The notes: generated by a model not told the origin, from the sequence alone. DNA of 64,000 nucleotides from Dryocola clanedunensis (GCF_025215155.1 NZ_JALHAM010000122.1), one strand, 5' to 3'; shown: positions 8,385 to 17,444, counted from the first letter of the stretch. Translations and numbers: made by a program.

Positions 8385-8675
8385 ATGAACACGCACTCTT
8401 CAAAAGACCCCCTCCACGGCGTTACGCTGGAAGCCCTGCTGAATGCTTTGGTGGCGCAATATGGCTGGGAAGAGCTGGCAAAGCGAATCAATATCAACTG
8501 CTTCAAAAGCGACCCAAGCGTGAAATCGAGCCTCAAGTTTTTGCGTCGTACTCCCTGGGCCCGCAAAGAAGTGGAAGAGCTTTATCTCGATTCGTTAGAA
8601 GAGCAGGCCGTAAAGCAGCAGGAGGCATCAGCGGACAGCCCATGGGCAAACTGGCGCAGTAAGAAAACGGACTAA
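8385..8675 (+). CDS. VF530 family DNA-binding protein (DUF2132)
   Basis: A 96-residue protein of the VF530/DUF2132 family, named after a Vibrio fischeri protein whose fold suggests nucleic-acid binding. The diagnostic block KDPLHGVTLEALL (about 7-19), then YGWEELAKRI and SDPSVKSSLKFLRRTPWAR (about 43-61), is complete. The start is the ATG at 8385, since the reading frame upstream (to 8331) shows no homology. It diverges from acuI. The biological role is not established. Confidence 0.88.
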   Translation: MNTHSSKDPLHGVTLEALLNALVAQYGWEELAKRININCFKSDPSVKSSLKFLRRTPWARKEVEELYLDSLEEQAVKQQEASADSPWANWRSKKTD

Positions 8676-8693
8676 CTGACGAAGAAGTAAGAC

Positions 8694-8720
8694 TCATTTT
8701 TTCTCATCCCGTGCCGATAA
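8694..8720 (+). promoter_or_regulatory. Sigma-28 (FliA) promoter for the FlxA-like gene
   Basis: A perfect GCCGATAA -10 element at 8713-8720 is preceded, with the required 11-base spacer, by TCATTTTT (5 of 8 to TAAAGTTT) at 8694-8701. The FlxA-like ATG is 43 bases downstream. E. coli flxA is a known FliA target, so motif and gene identity support each other. Confidence 0.75.
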
Positions 8721-8762
8721 AGACAGGGAAACGATCCGTACACCCGTACATAAGGAGAAAAA

Positions 8763-9089
8763 ATGAATGTAGGCTCAGCCGGTAACGCCGCCGCCGTGGC
8801 GAAAATGGGGCAGCTCGCAGCGCCGTCTGGCGGCGGTGAAAATATTGCGGCACAAATTAAGGTCATCACTAACAAGATCGCTGAGCTGTCGCAATATATT
8901 CAGAAAAATGCCGCAGGTATGAGCAAGGAAGAGCAGCAGAGCGTACAGGAGCAAATGGCCATGCTCCAGCAGCAGCTTGCCGACCTGATACAGAAGCAGG
9001 CGCGAGAGGCTCAGCGTGCCCAGCAGCTCGATAGCGTTGACCCGGTAAATACGCAAACAAAGTCCTCCGCAATTGACGTGCGGGTCTGA
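8763..9089 (+). CDS. FlxA-like protein
   Basis: A 108-residue soluble protein resembling the FlxA family, whose founding member is a FliA-dependent gene of unknown function co-expressed with flagella. The N-terminus is Gly/Ala-rich. Residues 28-90 form one long amphipathic coiled coil rich in Gln, Glu and Lys, followed by a short acidic/polar tail. AAGGAG lies six bases before the ATG. The sigma-28 promoter upstream indicates expression late in flagellar assembly. The identity rests on coiled-coil character plus promoter, so the family call is good but not certain. Confidence 0.75.
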   Translation: MNVGSAGNAAAVAKMGQLAAPSGGGENIAAQIKVITNKIAELSQYIQKNAAGMSKEEQQSVQEQMAMLQQQLADLIQKQAREAQRAQQLDSVDPVNTQTKSSAIDVRV

Positions 9090-9226
9090 TCTGAAAAGGG
9101 GCTGTGCCAACAGTCCCTTACCGCTCGCTGATTTAATTTTAAATGAAATAATCCCCTGGTCAGCACGATAAACGCAGCGGCAAAATTCTTTTGCCACTAG
9201 CATGCGCGTTCTTTTTTACATCATTC

Positions 9227-9256
9227 ATAGCCCGGCTTTATTTCCGGGCTATTTTA
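9227..9256 (+). terminator. Intrinsic terminator upstream of the SYLF lipoprotein gene
   Basis: Perfect 9-bp stem ATAGCCCGG / CCGGGCTAT, 8-base loop, followed by TTTTATT. It would end FlxA-like transcription before the lipoprotein gene, leaving little room for that gene's own promoter. A weaker hairpin (AGGGGCTG / CAGTCCCT) lies at 9097-9118. Confidence 0.75.
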
Positions 9257-9272
9257 TTGACATGGGATGCAC

Positions 9273-9869
9273 ATGCGCTTAAAAAAATTACTTCTTATTG
9301 CCGCAGCCGTTCTGGCTATCTCTGGTTGTAGTGCCGAAGGCGACACAGCCAGCCAGCAACGTACCTCTATTCAGCACATGCGTAATGACACGCTCAGCAA
9401 GCTGTATCAGGTTCACCCGGAAGCCCAGGCCGAAATTAAAAAATCTCAGGGCTATGCCGTCTTCGCCAGCAACAGCAGCAAAATTTTCGTGTTTGGTTTT
9501 GGCAGCGGCTACGGGATCGTGAAAGACTTCCGTTCGGGTAAAAATACCTACATGAAAATGGCGCAGGGCGGAGCAGGAGTGGGTATCGGCGTTAAGCAGC
9601 TGCGTACCGTGCTGATCTTCAACGACAGCAAAGCGTTGAGTGACTTTATCACTAACGGCTACATCGTCGGCGCCGATGCAAACGCCGCGGCGAAATATGA
9701 TGATAAAGGTCTGCCAGCGGTTGGGGCTTCCGCAAGCGCAGTGGCACCGAGCAGCGTTACCGCACCGAAACCTGTCACCGTTTACGAGCTAACCGAAAAA
9801 GGACTTGCGGCCCAGGCCATGGTTAACGGCTACAAATACTGGCCGGACGACGAGCTGAACGGCAAGTAA
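9273..9869 (+). CDS. SYLF-domain (YSC84-like) lipoprotein
   Basis: A 198-residue predicted lipoprotein. A short basic N-terminus and hydrophobic stretch end in the lipobox LAISGC with the lipidated Cys near residue 18. The rest carries a SYLF/YSC84-type lipid-binding domain: KSQGYAVFASNSSKIFVFG (about 52-70), GSGYGIVKD, AGVGIGVKQLRTVLIFND (about 96-113). I prefer the ATG at 9273 (GGGA five bases before) to the one six bases earlier. A low-complexity Ala/Ser/Pro linker follows before the C-terminus. Function in bacteria is unknown; the outer membrane is its likely location. Confidence 0.85.
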   Translation: MRLKKLLLIAAAVLAISGCSAEGDTASQQRTSIQHMRNDTLSKLYQVHPEAQAEIKKSQGYAVFASNSSKIFVFGFGSGYGIVKDFRSGKNTYMKMAQGGAGVGIGVKQLRTVLIFNDSKALSDFITNGYIVGADANAAAKYDDKGLPAVGASASAVAPSSVTAPKPVTVYELTEKGLAAQAMVNGYKYWPDDELNGK

Positions 9870-9887
9870 CACGACGAGCTGGCGGCA

Positions 9888-10679
9888 TCACTTTGGCCGC
9901 CAGCCAAGACGCATTTCGATGGTTGTCGCACTTTGCTGTACCAGTGCCCGCAGGTCGGGCACCGTTTGATCGACTTTACTGGCCGGCACGACAATGGAAA
10001 TCGTAGCCTGACAGGCCCCGCTGGTATCACAAATGGGGGAAGCGATGCAGGCGACCGAGAAATCAGATTCGCCAGCCTGGATGGATAATCGTTGCTCCAG
10101 CGCCGTTCTGGCACTTTGCGTCAGCAGCTGCGGGTCCGTTTCTGCCCGGCCGGTTGGTGAAGGTGGCGCAAAAGCTGTAAACAGCGCCAGCCGCTCAGCC
10201 TCACTGAGATGGCCCACCAGTAACCGTCCGGATGCCGACCAGTTTAACGGAATCCGGGTGCCAACCCGGGAAGCGACATGAAAATGGTCATGACCTTCCG
10301 CCATCGCCAGCACCACCATCTTATCTTCGTCCCGCCCGCAGATCTGAATAATCTCTCCGCACTGTTCGCTCAAATTTTCCATCTCCCGCGTCGCTACGGT
10401 CAGTAAATCCAGATGGCGGCTGTAGGAGAGGCCGTAATAATAGAGGCGCGGCCCGAACCAGACCTGGCCATTCTTTTGACGCTCAAGCATCAGCTTACTG
10501 ACCATATCTTCGACGACGGAGTAGATAGTCGACAGAGGGGCTTTGGCGGCCTTAGCCATTTCGTAGCAGGTTAACGGCTGCTGCTTCTCCTGCAGGAGAT
10601 CCAGCACCTGTAACGCGCGATCGATGCCGCTGGTGCGTGGCCGTTTTTTAGGCGAAAGGTCTTCCATTTGTTCGCTCAT
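9888..10679 (-). CDS. IclR family transcriptional regulator
   Basis: A 263-residue IclR-type regulator. It has an N-terminal winged helix (about 17-80; GIDRALQVLDLL at the start and the recognition region PLSTIYSVVEDM) and a C-terminal effector-binding domain with the family signature around RIPLNWSASGRLLVGHLS (about 142-159) and FSVACIASPI. It is the last gene of the minus-strand operon, 27 bases after the PLP-enzyme gene, so it probably senses that pathway's substrate. A near-dyad TGGAA-N6-TTTCA at 19025-19040, just before the first gene, is a plausible operator. Confidence 0.92.
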   Translation of the reverse strand: MSEQMEDLSPKKRPRTSGIDRALQVLDLLQEKQQPLTCYEMAKAAKAPLSTIYSVVEDMVSKLMLERQKNGQVWFGPRLYYYGLSYSRHLDLLTVATREMENLSEQCGEIIQICGRDEDKMVVLAMAEGHDHFHVASRVGTRIPLNWSASGRLLVGHLSEAERLALFTAFAPPSPTGRAETDPQLLTQSARTALEQRLSIQAGESDFSVACIASPICDTSGACQATISIVVPASKVDQTVPDLRALVQQSATTIEMRLGWRPK

Positions 10680-10706
10680 TCATCTTCTCTCTCTGGCGGC
10701 TGTGAC

Positions 10707-11906
10707 TCAATCTGGCCAAAGCAGGGCCGCTTGTTGGCGCTGCATCAGGCGATCCTCAAACCGGGTAATCGCTGGCTTGTCCCCCGACAGGGCAGCGTTT
10801 AGTTCTTCAATTATGCGTTTCAACACCGTAACCTCCTGTCCGTGGTGAAGATTACAGGGATCGAGATAAAAGTAGCCTTTTTCTGCCATATGGTCACGCA
10901 CAATCACCGACGGCGTGCCGGCGCTAAGCGCCTGGCTTAAATCCCATGCGGTAGTTCTGGCGCGATCGGGATAAACGGTAATTTTGCAGCGTTCAAGAGG
11001 GTTGTCGGTTGGGTCGGCTTCGAGCGAGACGTGGATTCCCGGCAGATCCTGAAGCCCCTCGGCCCATAAACGCAGGATGTTGGTTTCACGCTCGCGGACG
11101 GCATGATGATCCCGGGTTTGCCAGGCCTGCAAAGCGGCAATTGCGCCGCAAATGCTTTCCTTTCCGACTTTCATACCGCGAGCGATACCGCGGTTCTGCA
11201 GCCAGGCGTGGCGAATCAGCGATTTCTTCCCTGCCACAATGCCGGAAGTTGGACCGCCGAGGAATTTATGTCCCGAATAGATAACGATATCGGCTCCTTC
11301 ACGCAGGAAACGCTGCAAATCATATTCAGATGCGGCATCCACGATGACCGGCACGCCGCGCGCGTGGGCTATCTGGCAGAAAAGGCTTAACGGAATTTGC
11401 CCATGATCCACCACGTGGTGGGAAACCACATACACCGCAGCCACCGTACGCTCATTGATACTGTTTTCCAGATGATAGGGGGCACACTGCGTGGCTTGTC
11501 CGATGCTGACGCATTTCGCGCCGGTCAGGCGAATAGCCTGCTCAACCGGTGCTCCGTAGCTGACCAGATGGCCTGCCTGAACAAGAACTTCGTTCCGGGT
11601 AAGCGAATCATCAGGCAGTTTCTCAACCGCGAGAAGATTATCTTTAGTGAGACAGCCCGCAACGGCCATAGAAATAGCAGATGCGCTCGATGCAGTAATA
11701 AAGCCGGCTTCGGCACCGGTAAGCTGCGCGATAACGCCGCTGGCGTAGCGTTGCAGCTCCTCCATTTTCACAAACTCAGGCAGAATGCGCTGCATTGCCG
11801 CAATCGCTTCGGGGATGACGATCGACGCCCCCAGATAGGTCATAGTGCCTGCAACGTTGATAACCGGCGTGAGGTGAAAATCACGAGCAAGTTCGGTCTC
11901 TCTCAT
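10707..11906 (-). CDS. SelA-like PLP-dependent enzyme, possible ammonia-lyase
   Basis: A fold-type I PLP enzyme (399 residues) of the SelA-related group that includes D-glucosaminate-6-phosphate ammonia-lyase DgaE and the EF_0839-type proteins. Visible features are the phosphate-binding ITASSASAISMAV segment, VIVDAAS with the PLP-pyridine Asp, and SGHKFLGGP carrying the Schiff-base Lys. I place the start at the ATG ending at 11906 because GGAG lies nine bases before it; an in-frame start at 11939 would overlap the RidA gene. Linkage to RidA, which hydrolyses enamine/imine products of such enzymes, suggests alpha,beta-elimination with ammonia release. Substrate unknown. Confidence 0.82.
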   Translation of the reverse strand: MRETELARDFHLTPVINVAGTMTYLGASIVIPEAIAAMQRILPEFVKMEELQRYASGVIAQLTGAEAGFITASSASAISMAVAGCLTKDNLLAVEKLPDDSLTRNEVLVQAGHLVSYGAPVEQAIRLTGAKCVSIGQATQCAPYHLENSINERTVAAVYVVSHHVVDHGQIPLSLFCQIAHARGVPVIVDAASEYDLQRFLREGADIVIYSGHKFLGGPTSGIVAGKKSLIRHAWLQNRGIARGMKVGKESICGAIAALQAWQTRDHHAVRERETNILRLWAEGLQDLPGIHVSLEADPTDNPLERCKITVYPDRARTTAWDLSQALSAGTPSVIVRDHMAEKGYFYLDPCNLHHGQEVTVLKRIIEELNAALSGDKPAITRFEDRLMQRQQAALLWPD

Positions 11907-11922
11907 TGATTGCTTCTCCGGG

Positions 11923-12402
11923 TTATTCGAACGCGACAATCGCTTCTATTTCGACGGTGATCTGATCGGGTAATGAGGAAAACCCGACGGCCGAGCGGGC
12001 ATGCACGCCCTGTTTACCAAAAACGTTGACCATCAAATCCGAACAGCCATTGATCACCTTAGGGTGATCTTTAAATTCATGATCCGCATTGACCATCCCC
12101 AGCAGTTTCACCACCTGCTTCACGCGGCCTAAATCGCCCAGCGCTTCGTGGATCACGGCGAGAAGATTTATTCCGGTTAACCTTGCGTGTTGATAGGCCT
12201 CTTCAGTGGTGACCTCTCGACCGACCTTGCCACGGTGTTTCGTATTATCGGGATGTACAGGCCCCTGTCCTGACAAGAACAATAAGTTGCCGGCAATAAC
12301 GTGCGAGCTGAAATTTGCCACGGGCGCGGGAGAGGCCGGCAGTGTGATCCCCAAATCAGCAAGACGGTGATAGGGCGTTTCGTTCAAAGTGGTGTCAGAC
12401 AT
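11923..12402 (-). CDS. RidA family reactive-intermediate deaminase
   Basis: A 159-residue RidA/YjgF-superfamily protein. RidA proteins hydrolyse reactive enamine/imine intermediates released by PLP enzymes. The conserved Arg is present in HARSAVGFSSLP near residue 138, and the C-terminal ITVEIEAIVAFE strand is typical. It is longer than archetypal RidA (about 128 residues), with an extended N-terminus (YHRLADLGITLP), as in the YjgF-like subgroup. It lies between the ABC ATPase and the PLP-enzyme genes, 16 bases from the latter, so both products are probably made together. Confidence 0.9.
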   Translation of the reverse strand: MSDTTLNETPYHRLADLGITLPASPAPVANFSSHVIAGNLLFLSGQGPVHPDNTKHRGKVGREVTTEEAYQHARLTGINLLAVIHEALGDLGRVKQVVKLLGMVNADHEFKDHPKVINGCSDLMVNVFGKQGVHARSAVGFSSLPDQITVEIEAIVAFE

Positions 12403-12420
12403 CTTTTTTCCTTTACCTGA

Positions 12421-13410
12421 TTAAGCCTGGTGAGTGAGTTCAGCAAGACGAATGCAGCTGACCCAGTGCCCGTCACTGACCTGTCGGGCTGCGGGAACAT
12501 CCTTCGCACAGTCGCTGGTGGCGCTGGGACATCGGGTGCGGAAGACGCAGCCTGACGGTGGGGAGATTGGGCTGGGAATATCCCCTTTTAGTACGATGCG
12601 CTGTTTCTTTCTGGTCGGGTCGGGAACAGGGGCTGCTGACAGAAGTGCCTGTGTGTAAGGATGACGGGGATTTGAATAAACCTCCCTGCATGGCCCGCTT
12701 TCCATAACCCGTCCCAGATACATAACGATGACTTCATCGCAAAGGTATTCCACCACGCTGAGATCGTGGGCGATAAACAGCAGCGTTAAGCCCAGCGACT
12801 TTTGCAGCTCACCGAGCAGATTGAGAACCTGCGCCTGCACGGAAACGTCTAAGGCCGATACGGACTCATCCGCAACAATAAAGCTGGGCTCAACGGCGAT
12901 GGCTCTGGCAATGCCGATTCGCTGACGCTGACCGCCGGAAAACTCGTGAGGGTAACGATCTACATGTTCCGGCTGTAAGCCAACCTGGTGCAGCAGTTCT
13001 GCAATACGTTTTTTTCTGACGTCGCCTTTTGGGAAGCCGCAGGTATTCAGAGCCTCACCGATGATTTGCGAGACGCGCATGCGAGGATTCAGACTGGAAA
13101 AAGGATCCTGGAAAATGATCTGCATTTTTTGTCGGTAGCGCTTCATCTCTTTCGCAGACAGGCTAAGCACGTCGGTGCCGTCAAAGAAGACCTTGCCCTT
13201 ACTCGGTTCAAGCAGACGCAAGATGGCGCGCCCTGCGGTCGTCTTACCCGAGCCGGATTCGCCAACCAGCCCGACGGTGTGACCCCGCTTAATATCAAAG
13301 GTCAGGTCTTCCACGGCGTGCACCGTACGTCCGTCCTGGGTTTTAAAGTACTGGCACAGCCCGGCAATTTGGAGCAGCGGCGCAGGCTGGGCGGCGGTAA
13401 TTTCGCTCAT
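12421..13410 (-). CDS. Peptide-type ABC transporter ATPase, DppF-like
   Basis: ATP-binding subunit (329 residues) of a DppABCDF/OppABCDF-type importer. Walker A is VGESGSGKTTAGR (about 50-62), the signature is SGGQRQRIGIARA (about 158-170), and Walker B is FIVADESVSALD with the catalytic Glu kept; the usual DEP here reads DES. The C-terminal oligopeptide-transporter extension with Cys-rich SGCVFRTRCPSATSDC is present, as in family members carrying an Fe-S cluster. Its start overlaps the DppD-like gene by four bases. It energises uptake of the operon's substrate at the inner membrane. Confidence 0.93.
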   Translation of the reverse strand: MSEITAAQPAPLLQIAGLCQYFKTQDGRTVHAVEDLTFDIKRGHTVGLVGESGSGKTTAGRAILRLLEPSKGKVFFDGTDVLSLSAKEMKRYRQKMQIIFQDPFSSLNPRMRVSQIIGEALNTCGFPKGDVRKKRIAELLHQVGLQPEHVDRYPHEFSGGQRQRIGIARAIAVEPSFIVADESVSALDVSVQAQVLNLLGELQKSLGLTLLFIAHDLSVVEYLCDEVIVMYLGRVMESGPCREVYSNPRHPYTQALLSAAPVPDPTRKKQRIVLKGDIPSPISPPSGCVFRTRCPSATSDCAKDVPAARQVSDGHWVSCIRLAELTHQA

Positions 13411-14420
13411 AATCTTTCACTCCAGATGCAGCGTGACCAGGTGTTATTGCCGATGGCGCGTAGCTCAGGGCGGGTAGTGAGGCACTGGTTATTGACGAAG
13501 CTACAGCGCGGCGAGAAGGCACATCCTGCCGGTAGCGCGCTCAGGGCCGGTACTGAGCCGGGAATGGCGTATAACTGCCCACGTTCCGTCTCCGTGCTGG
13601 TGTGATTATTAGGCGTGCAGGCCAGTAATCCTTTGGTATAAGGATGGCTGGGATGGGCAAATAGCGTGGCGACAGGCGCATGTTCCACAACCCGCCCGGC
13701 GTACATCACCACCACATCCTGGGCTATCTCCGCCACGACGCCGAGATTATGTGTAATGAAGATGATGCTCATCCCCATCTCACTTTGCAGACGCTTTAGC
13801 AGATCGAGAATTTGTGCCTGAATGGTGACATCCAGCGCGGTCGTCGGTTCGTCGGCAATCAGCAGCGCAGGATTGCAGGAAAGGGCAAGAGCAATCATCA
13901 CGCGTTGACGCATGCCGCCCGACATGCTGTGCGGGTAGTCATCAACCCGTGTGGCGGGCTCGGGGATTTCCACCTTTTCCAGCATCTCAATAGCTTTCAG
14001 ACGCGCCTGGGCTTTAGACATAGGCTCGTGGAGCAGAATCATCTCCATAATCTGTTCGCCGACGGTAAACAGCGGATTAAGGCTGGTCATCGGCTCCTGA
14101 AAAATCATCGCAATCTCTTTGCCGCGGATTTTCTGATATTGAGAGGGCGTAAACTGGTCAATGCGCTGAATATCGTTCCGGCTGGTGCGATAGAGGATCT
14201 CTCCGCCCGAAATATGACCATTCTTTCCCAGCAGGCCCATAATTGACAGGCTGGTCACCGATTTTCCCGAGCCAGATTCACCTACCACGGCCAGCGTCTG
14301 CCCCCGTTTCAGATCGAAGGTCACGCCATCAACGGGGGTGACGCTCTGCCGTTTGCTGGTGAACCGCGTCTGTAAATTTCTGACCGACAAAATGACATCT
14401 TCTGCAAGCTCTGGCTTCAT
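13407..14420 (-). CDS. Peptide-type ABC transporter ATPase, DppD-like
   Basis: Second ATP-binding subunit (337 residues) of the importer. It has Walker A VGESGSGKSVTSLS (about 46-59), signature MSGGMRQRVMIALAL (about 166-180), and Walker B LLIADEPTTALDV. The C-terminal CxxxPRC-type region (GCAFSPRCSFVNNQC) matches the DppD/OppD group. It overlaps its neighbours by four bases at each end, so it is translationally coupled to both the amidohydrolase gene upstream and the DppF-like gene downstream. Confidence 0.93.
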   Translation of the reverse strand: MKPELAEDVILSVRNLQTRFTSKRQSVTPVDGVTFDLKRGQTLAVVGESGSGKSVTSLSIMGLLGKNGHISGGEILYRTSRNDIQRIDQFTPSQYQKIRGKEIAMIFQEPMTSLNPLFTVGEQIMEMILLHEPMSKAQARLKAIEMLEKVEIPEPATRVDDYPHSMSGGMRQRVMIALALSCNPALLIADEPTTALDVTIQAQILDLLKRLQSEMGMSIIFITHNLGVVAEIAQDVVVMYAGRVVEHAPVATLFAHPSHPYTKGLLACTPNNHTSTETERGQLYAIPGSVPALSALPAGCAFSPRCSFVNNQCLTTRPELRAIGNNTWSRCIWSERL

Positions 14421-15634
14421 GGATGCGCTCCACAGGTGCAGCGCTGCGTCGCTTGCGCTGGTTGATAACGAGAGGCCTCCTGAAAATGCGCGCCGAGAAC
14501 GGTGAAGCGTGGATCAAAGACCTGCTTCAGCGCGCTTGGAATGCCTTTTGAATCTTTGACGATGAGATCGGAGTCGTTAAGTTCGAAAGCGGTGAAGTTA
14601 GCGCGAATACCCGGCTGAAGTTTTTCAGCATGAGGACGGTTTATCACTCTGCGCGGCGTGGTGCTGGAGGCCGCAATAACGTCTTCCAGCGGCATGCCTA
14701 ATGAAAGAAGTTTGGACATCGTGGTGGACATATCCCAGACGGAACCCGGCATTGAACGCTTGTGGATATCCGTAGAAATGGTGTCCGGCAGCAGCTTATT
14801 GCTTAAGGCAGCCCTGGCCACATCAAATGAAAACGAGGCGCCGCCGTGGCCGACATCCAGCACGATCCCGCGCCGCTGTGACTCTTCAACAAGCTGATAA
14901 AGCTCTTCATCCTCAAGAATGGAGCCGCCGATCTTACCGTTAAAACAGTGGGTAATAATGTCGCCTTCGCCCAGCGTTCTCAGCACGTCATCATAGAGCG
15001 GCAGCGGTTCACCCACGTGCACCATGATCGGCAGTTTGAAAATGCGGCCCAGCTTTTTGGCCAGCTTCACCGGCGCAATGTCCCAGCCCGCGGTAATCGT
15101 GCCGCTGGCACGCACTTTCAGCCCGACGATGAGATCGCGGTTCGCTTCTACCGTGGCGGCAATCCGGTCGATATCGACCGAGGCCAGCCCCGTCAGTTCA
15201 CTGACCCGGTTACAGGCGACAAGACCAATCGACCCAAGGTTCAGGAAGGCGAAAATATCTTCCCTGGCGTGGTCGATAATCAACTCGCGCAAACCATGAA
15301 AATTCGCTTCGCCAGCGGAACCAGCATCCACCAGAGTAGTGACTCCGCGCGACAGGCCGCAAATCTCTGGTTTGATCGAAATGTCCGTGCCGCCGTACCA
15401 GATATGGGTATGTAAATCCGTCCAGCCAGGGGACAACCAGCATCGATTCCCTTCAATGACTTTTACCCCGGCAGTGGGACGGATCTCGGCGGCAACCTCT
15501 AAAACCAGCCCGTCGCTGCCAATCAAAATATCCACACAGCCGTTTGCCGTTGGCGGCAGATCGGCGTGAAAACCGATAGGCTTCACCGTTTTAATCAACA
15601 AGGTTTCGGTGGTTTGGCTTGTTTGCATATTCAT
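14417..15634 (-). CDS. Amidohydrolase (EF_0837/Atu3266-like metallohydrolase)
   Basis: A 405-residue cytoplasmic amidohydrolase-superfamily enzyme. Expected metal ligands are visible: HxH in DLHTHIWYGG (H75, H77), a probable carboxylated Lys in VGLKVRAS (K173), H206 in MVHVGEP, H229 in ITHCFNG and D289 in ISTDIHKRS. The arrangement matches the EF_0837/AHA_3915 group, which is often linked to SelA-like PLP enzymes, as here. Some relatives hydrolyse N-acyl or O-acyl compounds. Its insertion inside a peptide ABC operon, with overlaps on both sides, argues that it acts on the imported compound. The substrate cannot be inferred. Confidence 0.88.
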   Translation of the reverse strand: MNMQTSQTTETLLIKTVKPIGFHADLPPTANGCVDILIGSDGLVLEVAAEIRPTAGVKVIEGNRCWLSPGWTDLHTHIWYGGTDISIKPEICGLSRGVTTLVDAGSAGEANFHGLRELIIDHAREDIFAFLNLGSIGLVACNRVSELTGLASVDIDRIAATVEANRDLIVGLKVRASGTITAGWDIAPVKLAKKLGRIFKLPIMVHVGEPLPLYDDVLRTLGEGDIITHCFNGKIGGSILEDEELYQLVEESQRRGIVLDVGHGGASFSFDVARAALSNKLLPDTISTDIHKRSMPGSVWDMSTTMSKLLSLGMPLEDVIAASSTTPRRVINRPHAEKLQPGIRANFTAFELNDSDLIVKDSKGIPSALKQVFDPRFTVLGAHFQEASRYQPAQATQRCTCGAHP

Positions 15635-16503
15635 CAGGCACCTTTAGCTAGTCTGGGATCGAGTAAGTCGCGCAGGCCATCGCCCAGCAACTGTAAGGAA
15701 AGAACGGTAATCACAATGGCGATGCCGGGAAACAGCATGATCCAGCTTGCCTGGTCCATATACTGCCGCCCCTGGCTAATCATGGTTCCCCAGGTTGGAA
15801 TATCTGGGGATATCCCGACGCCAAGAAATGACAGGCCGGCCTCGGCGAGAATGGCGTTGGCAAAGATAAATGTGCATTGCACCAGCAGCGGCGAAGTCAG
15901 GTTGCGCAGAATATGGCGATACAAAATGACCGGGGTAGGCACCGCCAGCGCTTTGGCGGCCTCAACATAGGGCAATTCACGGATGACAAGCGTTGAAGCA
16001 CGAATCACCCTCGCCATGCGCGGCGTGTAGACGATCCCCAGCGCAATCACAACGTTAGTAGCAGACGGGCCAAGCGCGGCCACCAAAGCAATGGCCAGCA
16101 GAATGTCAGGGAAGGCCATCATCGCGTCAATCAGCCTTGATAGCGGGGCATCCAGCGCGCGAAAATACCCAGCCAGCAGGCCCAGCAACACCCCCGTTAC
16201 CGACGTAAAGAGCACCACGGCGATACCCACGCTTAGCGAAGTCTGACCGGCAAACAGCATGCGGGATAAGATGTCGCGGCCCAGCTCGTCCGTACCGAGA
16301 AAATGCACGGTGCCCGGGGCGTGTAGCCGCTGCATAATTGACAGCTGGCTCGGGGAGAAAGGTGCCAGCCACGGCGCGAGAGCAGCGCTGATAATCACCA
16401 CGGCAAGCACAGCTGCCGCCATTGCCGTGGTGGGGCGCGACATGAGCTGCCAGAAAAAGGAATCCTGGCGGGTGCGAACAGGAACAGTGAGTGAGATAGA
16501 CAT
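15634..16503 (-). CDS. Peptide-type ABC transporter permease, DppC-like
   Basis: Inner-membrane permease (289 residues) of the OppC/DppC family. An N-terminal cytoplasmic stretch precedes the first transmembrane helix (about 28-50). The periplasmic loop with HFLGTDELGRDILSRML (about 88-104) is the OppC_N hallmark. The EAA-type coupling motif appears as VEAAKALAVPTPVILYRHIL (about 182-201), and five further helices follow. It abuts the DppB-like gene with a one-base overlap. Confidence 0.94.
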   Translation of the reverse strand: MSISLTVPVRTRQDSFFWQLMSRPTTAMAAAVLAVVIISAALAPWLAPFSPSQLSIMQRLHAPGTVHFLGTDELGRDILSRMLFAGQTSLSVGIAVVLFTSVTGVLLGLLAGYFRALDAPLSRLIDAMMAFPDILLAIALVAALGPSATNVVIALGIVYTPRMARVIRASTLVIRELPYVEAAKALAVPTPVILYRHILRNLTSPLLVQCTFIFANAILAEAGLSFLGVGISPDIPTWGTMISQGRQYMDQASWIMLFPGIAIVITVLSLQLLGDGLRDLLDPRLAKGA

Positions 16504-17444
16504 CAGAAGCGTACCCTCGGATCGACCAGCAGATAGAGCATATCCACCGCAAAGTTCATCAACACATACAGCCCGGAAATCACTAACAGCGTGCCCTGAA
16601 TAACCGGGTAATCCCGGCGGAGCACCGCTGATACCGTGAGGCTACCCACGCCAGGAATCCCAAAGACCGTCTCGGTGACAATGGCACCGGAAATCAGCAG
16701 GACCGCGGTCAGGCCGATGACGGTCACCACCGGGATCAGCGCGTTTTTGAAAGCATGCTTGACCACCACGCGATATTCCGTCATTCCTTTTGCCCGCGCG
16801 GTACGGACATAGTCGTCATTGAGCACATCCAGCATGCTGGCACGGGTAAAACGCATGATCAGCGCGGAACAGACTGCGCCCAACGAGAGGGCTGGCAGCA
16901 CAAGATGACTCATGCGCTCACCAAAAGTTGCCGACGGACCGCCGTAGCCTGAGGTATCGAACCAGCCGAGCCTGACGGCGAAAAACTGGATAAACAGCAG
17001 GCCGAGCCAGAAAGAAGGAATACTGGCTGACAACATGGCAACCGCAGTCGCAACCTGATCAAACAGCGATCCGCGGTAGTAAGCCGACAAAATGCCGACC
17101 GGCAGGGCAATCAGCGTCGCTACCAGTAACGCCATCAGCGTCAGGAAAAAGGTTGGCTCGGCACGCTGCCACAACGCCTCCGTCACCGGAATGTTCAGGA
17201 AAATAGAGCGCCCTAAATCCCCCCGCAGCACGCTGCCGATATAGTGAAAGAATTGCTGCCAGAGCGGTGCGTTCAGCCCCATCTGTTCGCGCAGGGCGGC
17301 AATGTCACCTGCCGATGCATCCGGCCCGAGCATCACCGCCGCGGGATCGCCTGGCGTCAGACGGACAATCAGGAAAACCAGTGTGATAACAATCGCCATC
17401 ACCACAACCATGCCAAACAGACGATTTAACGTTGAACGTAACAT
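16503..17444 (-). CDS. Peptide-type ABC transporter permease, DppB-like
   Basis: Inner-membrane permease (313 residues) of the OppB/DppB family. It starts with a helix at residues 8-27 and the typical VRLTPGDPAAVMLGPDAS motif (about 28-45). The EAA loop YVRTARAKGMTEYRVVVKHAFKNAL spans about 208-232, and it ends LLVDPRVRF as in the family. A strong Shine-Dalgarno (GGAGTGGAGA) precedes the ATG, 15 bases after the binding-protein gene ends. Confidence 0.94.
   Translation of the reverse strand: MLRSTLNRLFGMVVVMAIVITLVFLIVRLTPGDPAAVMLGPDASAGDIAALREQMGLNAPLWQQFFHYIGSVLRGDLGRSIFLNIPVTEALWQRAEPTFFLTLMALLVATLIALPVGILSAYYRGSLFDQVATAVAMLSASIPSFWLGLLFIQFFAVRLGWFDTSGYGGPSATFGERMSHLVLPALSLGAVCSALIMRFTRASMLDVLNDDYVRTARAKGMTEYRVVVKHAFKNALIPVVTVIGLTAVLLISGAIVTETVFGIPGVGSLTVSAVLRRDYPVIQGTLLVISGLYVLMNFAVDMLYLLVDPRVRF

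Noticed and set aside
9879..9903. Hairpin CTGGCGGC / GCCGCCAG between the lipoprotein and IclR genes
   Set aside because: A good stem, but it lies partly inside the IclR coding end and has no T-tract on either strand; not called as a terminator.
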